From contig CALDGV010000526.1 in NCBI GenBank assembly GCA_937941745.1, positions 1 through 12,309 on the forward strand: DNA of 12,309 nucleotides, read 5' to 3'. Under the pieces are notes generated by a model. The model saw only the letters and a list, made by a program, of their open reading frames with translations, was not told the origin of the DNA and searched no databases. Origin of the DNA: an uncultured Prosthecobacter sp. GTDB taxonomy: Bacteria; Verrucomicrobiota; Verrucomicrobiia; Verrucomicrobiales; Verrucomicrobiaceae. Position 1 is the first letter of the stretch. Each line of letters opens with the position of its first letter. Shown here one piece after another: positions 1 through 6,511 of this stretch. Position numbers and translations under genes: made by a program.

Positions 1-910
1 CCGCTTTTTCCGGACGCTGGTAGCGGGCACGGCCCGTAGGTTTGGACGAGCTGCCAAACTTTTTGGCTGGTCCGCCACGCTTCTGCGGGCCGGAACGAGA
101 TTTCTTTGCAGGCTTGGCAAGGTCGTCTCCGTCATCCCAGGCGGAGCCTGGCCGTGCCTTGGAGGGCTTGGCGTCCGGCTTTTTGGCTTCACCGGCAGGT
201 TTCTGGCGGCCGGTCGTGCCTGCTTCGGTGAAGAAGCGCTGAATTTCTGCCTCGCTGAGCTCCTTCCAGCTGCCCTTGGGCAGTCCCTTGAGCTCGAGCC
301 AGCCAATGCGGGTGCGGGTCAGGCGCTCCACTTCGAAGCCGAGCTGGTAGAACATCAGACGGATCTGGCGCTTCAAACCCTGCTTGAGCACCACATGGCA
401 GCGGTAGCCGGTGATCATCCAGGCACGCTCAGCTTTGGCATGGCCTTCTTCGGTCATCATGCCCTTCACCAGCTTGGCCATCACGGCCTGATCGAGGGGC
501 TTGTCCACCACCACCTCGTATTCCTTTTCCGCTCCTTTGCTCGGATGGATCAGGTGATGGGAAAGGTCGCCGCGGTTGGTCATCAGCAGCAGGCCCTCGC
601 TCTCCTTGTCCAGCCTGCCGACATGGTGCAGGGACTGAAGCTGGCGGGGCAGCAGGGCGTAGATGGTCATCCGGTCGCGCTCATCGCTGCGGCTGCAGAT
701 GTAGCCCTTGGGCTTGTTCAGGGCGATCGCGATGCCCGTTTCGGTGCGGACAGGCTTTCCATCCACGGTCACCTCGTCTTCAGGCTTCACCAGGGTGCCC
801 AGCTCGCTGACGCGCTTGCTGTTGATGGCCACCCGGCCTTCGAGGATGATTTGTTCACAGCCTCGGCGTGAACCCAGGCCGCACTGGCTGAGATATCGAT
901 TGAGGCGCAC
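1..910 (-). CDS. 23S rRNA pseudouridine synthase, RluF/RluB type (3' end beyond window)
   Basis: Isomerises a uridine in 23S rRNA to pseudouridine; acts in the cytoplasm during ribosome assembly. I translated 303 residues by eye. Residues 2-50 form an S4 RNA-binding domain (RLNRYLSQCGLGSRR), and residues 61-230 the catalytic domain, with HVGRLDKESEGLLL holding the catalytic aspartate D101. The downstream motifs KEYEVVVDKPLD (129-140) and GLKRQIRLMF (178-187) follow. The wording is closer to E. coli RluF than RluB, as is the long Lys/Pro/Gly-rich basic tail from about residue 232. That tail is low-complexity and continues past the window edge. The start is GTG at 910: it puts the S4 domain at residue 2, and upstream the frame reaches a stop at 965-967 with no other ATG, GTG or TTG. 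No ribosome binding site is visible, because a terminator hairpin fills that position. Family is certain; the exact target uridine is not. Confidence 0.9.
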   Translation of the reverse strand, partial: MRLNRYLSQCGLGSRRGCEQIILEGRVAINSKRVSELGTLVKPEDEVTVDGKPVRTETGIAIALNKPKGYICSRSDERDRMTIYALLPRQLQSLHHVGRLDKESEGLLLMTNRGDLSHHLIHPSKGAEKEYEVVVDKPLDQAVMAKLVKGMMTEEGHAKAERAWMITGYRCHVVLKQGLKRQIRLMFYQLGFEVERLTRTRIGWLELKGLPKGSWKELSEAEIQRFFTEAGTTGRQKPAGEAKKPDAKPSKARPGSAWDDGDDLAKPAKKSRSGPQKRGGPAKKFGSSSKPTGRARYQRPEKA

Positions 911-913
911 GAC

Positions 914-944
914 AAAAAAACCCCGGCGGGTCGTGCCGCCGGGG
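914..944 (-). terminator. Intrinsic terminator after the small basic protein gene
   Basis: On the minus strand a perfect 9-bp GC stem (936-944 pairing with 921-929) with a 6-nt loop is followed by seven T residues (914-920). It lies 16 bases after the stop codon of the 51-residue basic protein. Its T-tract ends three bases before the GTG of the pseudouridine synthase, so it may also act as an attenuator for that gene. Confidence 0.88.
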
Positions 945-960
945 ACTTGGGGGTCAGGGG

Positions 961-1116
961 TTACTCAGCTTTGGTCTTTGGCAGGCCGGTCGGCAGGCGA
1001 CCTTCCTTCCACTGACCACGGGCTTTCATGAGCTTGATGCGCTCGCCGCGCTTCAGGACACTGCGCTTGGTGCCGACGGAGCCGCCGGAGGTTTTGAGGC
1101 TGCGATGTTGCGACAT
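961..1116 (-). CDS. Small basic protein of the Chlamydiae/Verrucomicrobia family (TIGR04137-like)
   Basis: A 51-residue, strongly basic, cytoplasmic protein beginning MSQHRSLKTSGGSVGTKRSV and ending GLPKTKAE. The MSQHRSLK start, the spaced Arg/Lys residues and the length match the lineage-specific family known from Chlamydiae and Verrucomicrobia. Its members are thought to associate with ribosomes or rRNA, but the exact role is unknown to me. I chose the internal ATG at 1116 rather than 1188: the extra N-terminal residues do not resemble the family, and the probable promoter lies inside the longer version. There is no Shine-Dalgarno sequence; the leader is pyrimidine-rich. It is followed by a strong terminator and then the pseudouridine synthase, which also fits a translation-related setting. 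Confidence 0.87.
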   Translation of the reverse strand: MSQHRSLKTSGGSVGTKRSVLKRGERIKLMKARGQWKEGRLPTGLPKTKAE

Positions 1117-1160
1117 GGCTGGTAAATGAAGGGAAGGGGGTTTTTGGAAAAAGGGCGCGG

Positions 1161-1188
1161 AGAATAGACGCCCCCCTTCGAAGCGCAA
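1161..1188 (-). promoter_or_regulatory. Probable promoter of the small basic protein gene
   Basis: On the minus strand TTGCGC (1183-1188) and TATTCT (1161-1166) are separated by 16 bp, a sigma-70-like arrangement. Transcription would start near 1154 and give a leader of about 38 nt rich in C and T. Supported by pattern only. Confidence 0.45.
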
Positions 1189-1255
1189 GGGCTTTGTTCA
1201 TGGGTGTGCAATCCCTGCCATCTGGCCCGAAAACCGCTCCATGGTGGACTGCGCC

Positions 1256-1283
1256 TTGCCAGACGCCCCTGGCCGTGTACTCT
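1256..1283 (+). promoter_or_regulatory. Probable promoter of the amidase gene
   Basis: TTGCCA (1256-1261) and TACTCT (1278-1283) are spaced by 16 bp, giving a transcript start near 1290, upstream of the ATG at 1328. The -10 box is a weak match. It resembles the candidates before the esterase and rplU (a TTGCC-type -35, then a C/G-rich stretch after the -10). Its position argues against translation starting at 1241. Confidence 0.38.
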
Positions 1284-1327
1284 CGCCGTCCCTTTGGCGG
1301 CCTGGCCGCGTTTCCTTTTCCCCCGAG

Positions 1328-2770
1328 ATGTCGAAATTGCCCATGCCTTCTGCTTCTTCTGCCGCACGCTGGCTGTTCCTGTTGCTGGCCGTGGCGTCCA
1401 TGACCCCCGCCTGGGCCGATGTCAGCTCCGTTCCAGGCTCTGGATTCTTGAAGCGCATGTTTGGTGGGGGCAGCCAGGAAGCACCACCTCCGCCGCCTGC
1501 TCCAGAGCCCGTCAAGGAGGCTCCCAAGCCCAAGTCCACGAGCAGCTCCTCCTCCGGCAAACGGGAAAAAATCACCATCAAGCCCTCAGGCACGGTGAAA
1601 AAATCCGGCAGTTCGTCCTCCTCTAAGAGCAAAAGTTCGTCCACGGCCCCCAAGAGCGCCCCCAAAATAGCCGACAGTCCTCCGGTGAAGCCTTCGGAGA
1701 TTGAAAAAGCACCGCCGGCGGAGATGCCCAGCGCCTCAAAATCCGGCGATGGTGAGTTTGGCAACGATGATGACGACAAGCAGACCTCGGTCAGTGCTGC
1801 CAGCAGTGCAGCGACGACCAGCCAGCCTCTGCCCACCAACACCAAGAACACGGGCTGGCAGGTGGTGAAGGTGAACGGGCGGGATTACGTCACGGGCGAA
1901 AGCATCCACAACTTCTACCGCTTCAGCTCCTACAAGGTGGATGGCAGGCACGTCTGGCTGCGGTCCAACAACCTGATCCTGAAGGCCTCCATCGGCAGTC
2001 AGGAAATGCTGATCAACAACATCAAGTTCATCCTGAGCTTCCCGGTGCTCGAATCCGGCGGACGCGCCCTGTTCTCCCGCCTCGATCTTTGCAAGCTCAT
2101 CGACCCCGTCCTTCGTCCGACCTACATCACGGATGCCGAACCCTTTGACACGGTGGTGGTGGATGCCGGGCATGGCGGGCACGATGTCGGCGCACGGGGC
2201 GTTTACGGCTATGAGAAGGATTTCGCCCTGCGCATGTCCTACGCCGTGCGGGATGCCCTGCAGAAGAAAGGATTCAAAGTCATCCTCTCCCGCCCGAATG
2301 ACACCTTTGTGACCCTCGGTGGGCGTGTGGGCATCGCGAATGCCACGCCGCGCAGCATCTTCATCAGCCTGCATTTCAACTCCGGCGGCAGCGCCGCTAC
2401 GGGGATCGAGACCTTCGCCCTCACTCCGCAGGGCAGCGCGGCCAGCCTGGAGCGCGGTGGCGGCTTCAATTACAACGGCCTCACGGGCAACGCCCATGAC
2501 TCTGCCAACATCGCCCTGGCCACCGCCGTGCACGCGATGGTCATCAGCCGGTTCAAGTTTGTCGATCGCGGCATCAAGCGCGCCCAGTGGAGCGTGCTGA
2601 CGGGCTGCAAGCGCCCGGGCATCCTTTTTGAAGGCGGCTTCGTCACGAATGGCAATGAATGCCGCCTGATCGCCTCCGAAACCTACCGCACCTCCGTGGC
2701 ATCTGCCATCGCCGATGCCGTGGTGAACTATCGCACGGCTCTCCGCGGTGCCATGACCAAGCAGCGCTGA
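1328..2770 (+). CDS. Exported zinc-dependent N-acetylmuramoyl-L-alanine amidase (Amidase_3)
   Basis: Cleaves the amide bond between N-acetylmuramic acid and the peptide stem of peptidoglycan, in the periplasm. The 480-residue product has a signal peptide (1-30, cleavage after AWA), chosen as the reason to start at 1328 instead of 1241. A low-complexity linker rich in Pro, Ser, Lys and acidic residues (about 48-175) follows. Next is a folded segment (about 176-265, GWQVVKVNGRDYV) that could be a wall- or glycan-binding domain but which I cannot name. The catalytic domain (about 273-470) has DAGHGG with zinc ligand H282, E296 in YEKD, H349 in SLHFNS and the catalytic glutamate E435 in LFEGGFVTN. 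All key residues are present, so it should be active. No ribosome binding site is obvious. The esterase gene follows after 60 bases. Confidence 0.92.
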   Translation: MSKLPMPSASSAARWLFLLLAVASMTPAWADVSSVPGSGFLKRMFGGGSQEAPPPPPAPEPVKEAPKPKSTSSSSSGKREKITIKPSGTVKKSGSSSSSKSKSSSTAPKSAPKIADSPPVKPSEIEKAPPAEMPSASKSGDGEFGNDDDDKQTSVSAASSAATTSQPLPTNTKNTGWQVVKVNGRDYVTGESIHNFYRFSSYKVDGRHVWLRSNNLILKASIGSQEMLINNIKFILSFPVLESGGRALFSRLDLCKLIDPVLRPTYITDAEPFDTVVVDAGHGGHDVGARGVYGYEKDFALRMSYAVRDALQKKGFKVILSRPNDTFVTLGGRVGIANATPRSIFISLHFNSGGSAATGIETFALTPQGSAASLERGGGFNYNGLTGNAHDSANIALATAVHAMVISRFKFVDRGIKRAQWSVLTGCKRPGILFEGGFVTNGNECRLIASETYRTSVASAIADAVVNYRTALRGAMTKQR

Positions 2771-2791
2771 GCCTCCAAAAAGCGGCTGCCT

Positions 2792-2820
2792 TTGCCAGAT
2801 CGCAGGTTCCGGGCCGTTAT
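2792..2820 (+). promoter_or_regulatory. Possible promoter of the esterase, very close to its ATG
   Basis: TTGCCA (2792-2797), 17 bp, then CGTTAT (2815-2820). Transcription from it would begin at or within a few bases of the ATG at 2831, giving a nearly leaderless mRNA. The alternative is simple read-through from the amidase gene 60 bases upstream, since no terminator lies between them. Confidence 0.35.
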
Positions 2821-2830
2821 CTCGCCCGCC

Positions 2831-3808
2831 ATGCGACTCATCCTCACCCTCGCCCTTCTTTCTGCCGGACCGCTTTCTGCGCAGGACCTGAATCCGCAGA
2901 AGCAGAAGGCCCTGCAGATCGCCGGACAGAACGAAGTCGAACTCCGCCTCGACCAGCCCTATGCCGGGAACGCGAATCCCAAGCAGCAGGTGGATGTTTA
3001 CCTGCCGAAAAAGCGCCGCACCGGGCAGCCTTTGCCTGTCGTGGCCCTGATCCATGGCGGTGGCTGGGTCAATGGCGACCGCATCGGTTATGCCGCCCAG
3101 GCCATCCAGCTCGCCCGGACTGGAGACTATGCCGCCATCACGGTCGGTTACCGCCTGACCAAGGAAGCCTCCTGGCCTGCACAGGTGCATGACTGCAAGG
3201 CGGCGATCCGCTGGATCCGCGCCCATGCCAGGGAGCTGAACCTGGATGCGGATAAAATCGCCGTCTGGGGCAGTTCGGCAGGGGGGCATCTCTCCTCGCT
3301 GCTCGGCACCAGTGGCGGTGTGAAGGAACTCGAGGGCGATCTCGGCCCCAACACCACCTTCAGCAGCCGCGTGCAGGCCGTGGTGAATCTCTGCGGTCCG
3401 GAGGATTTCACCCTGGCGCTCATGTTCGACAAGGACAGCCAGCCCATCTGGAAGGACGATGCGGTCAGCGGCCTGCTCGGTGGAAACGCCCAGGAAAAGA
3501 CTGCGGAAGCCAAGGCTGCCTCACCTGTCACCTACGTGAGTTCAGACGATCCGCCCTTCATCACCTTCCATGGCACGAAGGACCAGCGTGTGGCCTACCG
3601 CCATGCCGAGACGATTCATGCGGCGCTGCAAAAAGCAGGTGTCACGTCGCTGCTGGTGCCGATCACCGACGGCGGACATGGTTCCGTCAGTCATCCCGAG
3701 GTGAAGGTGCGCGGGCAGCAATTCACGGACAAAGTCCTGCGCGGCATCGCAAGCACCATCGACACCAGCCCTCTTCAGGCCCTGCCTGAGGCTCCCCGCA
3801 ACAAGTGA
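2831..3808 (+). CDS. Exported alpha/beta-hydrolase esterase/lipase (HGGG family)
   Basis: Predicted to hydrolyse carboxylic esters outside the cytoplasm. It resembles the bacterial carbohydrate-esterase/lipase-like hydrolases often used on acetyl or feruloyl groups of polysaccharides; the substrate is not readable from sequence. The 325-residue protein has a signal peptide (1-17, cleavage after PLSA). It has oxyanion motif HGGGW (75-79), nucleophile motif GSSAG with S149, acid D251 in HGTKDQRV, and H283 in GGHGS, a complete triad. I start at the ATG at 2831 because it places the signal peptide at residue 1; the longer TTG start at 2792 adds an unrelated polar stretch. The acetyltransferase gene begins 20 bases after the stop, so the two are probably co-transcribed. 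Confidence 0.9.
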   Translation: MRLILTLALLSAGPLSAQDLNPQKQKALQIAGQNEVELRLDQPYAGNANPKQQVDVYLPKKRRTGQPLPVVALIHGGGWVNGDRIGYAAQAIQLARTGDYAAITVGYRLTKEASWPAQVHDCKAAIRWIRAHARELNLDADKIAVWGSSAGGHLSSLLGTSGGVKELEGDLGPNTTFSSRVQAVVNLCGPEDFTLALMFDKDSQPIWKDDAVSGLLGGNAQEKTAEAKAASPVTYVSSDDPPFITFHGTKDQRVAYRHAETIHAALQKAGVTSLLVPITDGGHGSVSHPEVKVRGQQFTDKVLRGIASTIDTSPLQALPEAPRNK

Positions 3809-3827
3809 TCCTGCGATTCCCTCCTGC

Positions 3828-4346
3828 ATGACCTGGATCGACTGCGGCCGCGAGCATTCCGAGGCCATCCGTGCCATCTTCAACGAGGCCATCGTGAATT
3901 CCACGGCCCTCTACGACTACCATCCCCGAAGCCCGGAGGTCATGGATGCCTGGTTCCGTGCCAAGGAGGCCGGCAACCTGCCCGTGATCGGTGTCCTTGA
4001 TAACGATGGCACCCTCATGGCCTTCGGCAGTTACGGTCCCTTCCGTCCACATGCCGCCTACCAATACAGCATCGAGCATTCGATCTATGTGGATGCGCGC
4101 TACCGTGGCCGTGGGCTTGGCCGGCAGATGCTCCAGCGGCTCATCCACCGCGCTCAGGAGCAGGGTTATCACATGATGATCGGCGTCATTGATGCGCAGA
4201 ACCAGGCCAGCATTTCCCTGCATGAAAAGCTCGGCTTCCAGTCCTGCGGCCACATCCGCGAGGCTGGCTACAAGTTTGGCCGCTGGCTGGACCTCGCCCT
4301 CTACCAGCTCCTGCTGCCCACGCCTGCCCAGCCGCAGGAAAAATGA
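3828..4346 (+). CDS. GNAT N-acetyltransferase, MnaT/phosphinothricin acetyltransferase type
   Basis: Transfers an acetyl group from acetyl-CoA to an amino group of a small molecule. The MnaT (YncA)/Pat subfamily acts on methionine sulfone or sulfoximine and phosphinothricin-like amino acids. The 172-residue cytoplasmic protein covers the whole fold. The acetyl-CoA loop is RYRGRGLG (91-98). The subfamily signatures EHSIYVDARYRG (83-94), NQASISLHEKLGF (125-137) and KFGRWLDLALYQLLL (149-163) are present, and the last is typical of this group rather than of generic GNATs. It starts 20 bases after the esterase stop with no Shine-Dalgarno sequence, so it is probably translated from the same message. 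Its TGA is one base from the stop of the convergent gene. The natural substrate is unknown. Confidence 0.87.
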   Translation: MTWIDCGREHSEAIRAIFNEAIVNSTALYDYHPRSPEVMDAWFRAKEAGNLPVIGVLDNDGTLMAFGSYGPFRPHAAYQYSIEHSIYVDARYRGRGLGRQMLQRLIHRAQEQGYHMMIGVIDAQNQASISLHEKLGFQSCGHIREAGYKFGRWLDLALYQLLLPTPAQPQEK

Positions 4347-4347
4347 C

Positions 4348-5454
4348 TCAGGCCAGCACTGGCGGCCTCGCATGCAGGTAGTCCAGCCACTCCGCCGGCG
4401 AGCCCGCTTTGCCGTCTTCGGCAGCATGGATCAGGTTTGTCAGCTCCCGGGCCGTGACAAAATGGTAGTGAAAGCCCGGTGTGGCCGCTGCCATGGCCGC
4501 CAGATCCTGGTAGAAGCGCCTCATGCGTTCTCCGAGCAGGGTCTGGTAGTTCTTGGAGATGCCGCCGTGCGTGTGCAGCTTGATGAAGACCCAGGGCGCG
4601 CCGTCTTTCACCCTCGGACACAGCTCCAGCCAAAGGCGGAAACGCTCCACGCTCGGTGGATTGCTGCCTGAGGCATCGCCGTTTTCCAGGCGTGGGATCA
4701 GCCCCCACTTCCGCCGCCGCCAGTTCAGCCCCAGCGGCCCCTGCACCAGCAGCAGATGGTCCGGCTTGTCGCGCAGAGCTGCTGTCCGGCCCGTCTGCAC
4801 CGGCGTTCCTCGGTCGTGGGACTTCGGGCGGCCATCCTCACGGGCATAGTAGGCCGCATTGATCGTGCTCGTCTGGCAGGGGTCGGGCGCTGAGGGCAGC
4901 GTCATGTCCGCATAGCAGCCCGTGCGGCGCAGCACCTCCAGCTCGTTGGGCACCCCGCATTTCCTGCCAGTGGGGTGGGAATGATCCAGCGCCCAGTTGC
5001 CGTGGATGAAGGCATACTTCGCCCGGCCCGTGGAGGCCTCCCGGCTCAGCAGGCCGTGCCGGGAAAAGTCCGCCACCCCCTTTTCCAGCAGCGCGGTCAG
5101 GGTCGCCTCCGTGTCATTGTCATGGTGCAGATGGATCTCCACTTCGCTTCCCGTGCGCTGGCACAGGCCCGCCAGAGGCTCCAGCAGGGAGGGTTCATAC
5201 TTCTCGATCGGATAAAAAAACGAATGCCTGGGCCCCCGGCCGCCGCTGTCCTGGTAGGCTGACACCAGGCCTGGCCAAGTTGCCTCCCAGTGCGTCACCG
5301 CCTTCTGCGCTCCTGCCAGATCCGTGTCATGCAGCGGTTCATAATGGTCACAGACCGCGATGCAGGCGTGCAGCGGGCGCTCGGCCGAGATGCGCACGGG
5401 GTGCCTGCGGAAACGCAGGTAAGGAAGGAGCCACTGTTGAGCGCCGCGGAGCAT
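4348..5454 (-). CDS. Polysaccharide deacetylase-like protein, function unknown
   Basis: I do not recognise a named family. The 368-residue protein has no signal peptide or membrane span. It carries the features expected of a metal-binding beta/alpha-barrel deacetylase (NodB or GH57/deacetylase superfamily). These are CDHYEPLHD with D36-H37 (35-43), EVEIHLHHDND with H108, H110, H111 and D112 (104-114), FIHGNWALDHSHP (149-161) and FIKLHTHGG with H294 and H296 (290-298). The Asp-His, His-cluster and late His motifs come in the order seen in carbohydrate deacetylases, but the spacing is not the standard one. Such proteins are often near exopolysaccharide genes, but none are here. The start at 5454 is supported by an AAGGAG seven bases upstream. 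The gene is divergent from rplU and tail-to-tail with the acetyltransferase. The reading frame is confident; the deacetylase assignment is inference. Confidence 0.72.
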   Translation of the reverse strand: MLRGAQQWLLPYLRFRRHPVRISAERPLHACIAVCDHYEPLHDTDLAGAQKAVTHWEATWPGLVSAYQDSGGRGPRHSFFYPIEKYEPSLLEPLAGLCQRTGSEVEIHLHHDNDTEATLTALLEKGVADFSRHGLLSREASTGRAKYAFIHGNWALDHSHPTGRKCGVPNELEVLRRTGCYADMTLPSAPDPCQTSTINAAYYAREDGRPKSHDRGTPVQTGRTAALRDKPDHLLLVQGPLGLNWRRRKWGLIPRLENGDASGSNPPSVERFRLWLELCPRVKDGAPWVFIKLHTHGGISKNYQTLLGERMRRFYQDLAAMAAATPGFHYHFVTARELTNLIHAAEDGKAGSPAEWLDYLHARPPVLA

Positions 5455-5461
5455 GAGCTGG

Positions 5462-5467
5462 CTCCTT
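5462..5467 (-). promoter_or_regulatory. Ribosome binding site of the deacetylase-like gene
   Basis: AAGGAG on the minus strand, seven bases before the ATG at 5454. It fixes the start and is one of the few clear Shine-Dalgarno sites in the window. Confidence 0.75.
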
Positions 5468-5523
5468 TGGAGCGTTCCACAGCGCCCCGCAACCCATCAG
5501 CGCGATCCTGCGTAAAAAACCGG

Positions 5524-5551
5524 TTGCCGGATCAGCGATTAGTGCCACTAT
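5524..5551 (+). promoter_or_regulatory. Probable promoter of the rplU-rpmA operon
   Basis: TTGCCG (5524-5529), 16 bp, then CACTAT (5546-5551), followed by a C-rich stretch. Predicted start near 5558, leaving a leader of about 68 nt before the rplU ATG. This is the expected place for the operon promoter because the upstream gene is divergent. Confidence 0.5.
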
Positions 5552-5625
5552 CCCCGCCCCCTGCCGCCCGGGCACCTTGTTTCCCCATCGCTCTGCGGCT
5601 TTCCATCCCTTCAAAGTCTCAGTTT

Positions 5626-5940
5626 ATGGCATACGCAATCATCAAAACCGGCGGCAAGCAGTACAAAGTCTCCGTGGGCGACAAGCTCGACGTGGAAAAA
5701 CTCGAAGTGGCCGAAGGCGAAACCGCCTCGTTCGACCAGGTCCTGGCCGCAGGCGAAGGCTCCAGCATCAAGATCGGCGCCCCCACCCTGGCCGGTGCCA
5801 CCGTGCAGGCCAAGGTCCTCAGCCAGTTCAAGGGCGAGAAGGTCACAGCCTTCAAGTTCAAGAAGCGCAAAGGCTACCACAAGACCAAGGGTCACCGCCA
5901 GCCGCTGACCAAAGTCCAGGTCACCGCCATCAACGCCTAA
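5626..5940 (+). CDS. rplU: Large ribosomal subunit protein bL21
   Basis: A 104-residue ribosomal protein of the 50S subunit that binds 23S rRNA. The sequence starts MAYAIIKTGGKQYKVSVGDK, the hallmark bL21 opening, and ends with the conserved basic segment containing KKRKGYHKTKGHRQ near the C-terminus. Length is normal for the family. I take the ATG at 5626 because family members start MYAVI or MAYAII; the open frame extends far upstream (to 5290) only because of high GC. No Shine-Dalgarno site precedes it. It is first in a two-gene operon with rpmA, the near-universal bacterial arrangement, with 38 bases between the genes. Confidence 0.97.
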   Translation: MAYAIIKTGGKQYKVSVGDKLDVEKLEVAEGETASFDQVLAAGEGSSIKIGAPTLAGATVQAKVLSQFKGEKVTAFKFKKRKGYHKTKGHRQPLTKVQVTAINA

Positions 5941-5978
5941 TCTCATTTTAACCCCAACCCCCTCAGGAGTACCCACTC

Positions 5979-6236
5979 ATGGCTCACAAAAAAGGTCAAG
6001 GTTCCGTCAAGAACGGTCGCGACAGCAACAGCAAGCGTCTCGGCGTGAAGAAGTATGGCGGTGAAGCCGTCATCGCCGGCAACATCATCATCCGCCAGCG
6101 CGGCACCAAGTGGACCCCCGGCCGCAACGTCGGCATCGGCAAGGATCACACCATCTTCTCCCTCGTGGAAGGCCGCGTCCGTTTCGACCAGGACGGCCGC
6201 CGCGTGAACGTGGACGAAGCCGCCCTTCAGGCCTGA
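5979..6236 (+). CDS. rpmA: Large ribosomal subunit protein bL27
   Basis: An 85-residue 50S protein whose N-terminus reaches the peptidyl-transferase centre. It begins [20 protein letters not shown], the canonical bL27 start directly after the methionine, with no Firmicutes-type cleaved N-terminal extension. The later motifs [20 protein letters not shown] (49-68 region) and [18 protein letters not shown] are also classical. AGGAG at 5965-5969, nine bases before the ATG, is a good ribosome binding site. It is second in the rplU operon and is followed by a strong terminator. The GTPase gene obg, often next, is not here; the next gene is a secreted protein. Confidence 0.97.
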   Translation: MAHKKGQGSVKNGRDSNSKRLGVKKYGGEAVIAGNIIIRQRGTKWTPGRNVGIGKDHTIFSLVEGRVRFDQDGRRVNVDEAALQA

Positions 6237-6258
6237 TTCGATCCCACCCGGATTTTTC

Positions 6259-6289
6259 AAAGCGGACTCGGTTTCGAGTCCGCTTTTTT
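6259..6289 (+). terminator. Intrinsic terminator of the rplU-rpmA operon
   Basis: A perfect 10-bp stem (6261-6270 with 6275-6284, loop GTTT) ends in a run of T (6284-6289); two further A-T pairs extend the base of the stem. It lies 22 bases after the rpmA stop and closes the operon. Confidence 0.92.
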
Positions 6290-6435
6290 GTGCCCGCGAT
6301 CGGCTGTCCGACTTCCGGTCGCGCCTTTTGAGGCTGGTTTTTGAGCTGACTGGCACTCTCCTTCAGCTGCTGGAGCAGGCTTTGAGTCTGTTTGGCCGGC
6401 TGGAGTGACTTCCTGGCCTGAGTCTGCGGCAGGTG

Positions 6436-6463
6436 TTGACTCTGAATCGGGGGATGGGATAGG
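6436..6463 (+). promoter_or_regulatory. Possible promoter of the RCC1-repeat protein gene
   Basis: TTGACT (6436-6441), 16 bp, then GATAGG (6458-6463), in the 222-base gap between the ribosomal terminator and the ATG at 6512. The -35 is good, the -10 weak. I see no other structure in this gap. Confidence 0.35.
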
Positions 6464-6511
6464 CAGCAGACTCCATCATGGCTTCGTCAGGCATGGTCTG
6501 AGCACTGAATT

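Noticed and set aside
1853..1867. Meaning for the DDDDK sequence in the amidase linker (near residues 147-151)
   Set aside because: It matches an enterokinase site by chance in an acidic, low-complexity linker.
1736..3289. Long open frame of 517 codons opposite the amidase and esterase
   Set aside because: It is antisense to two genes with complete catalytic motifs and signal peptides; high GC leaves few stops in that frame. The product has no recognisable domain.
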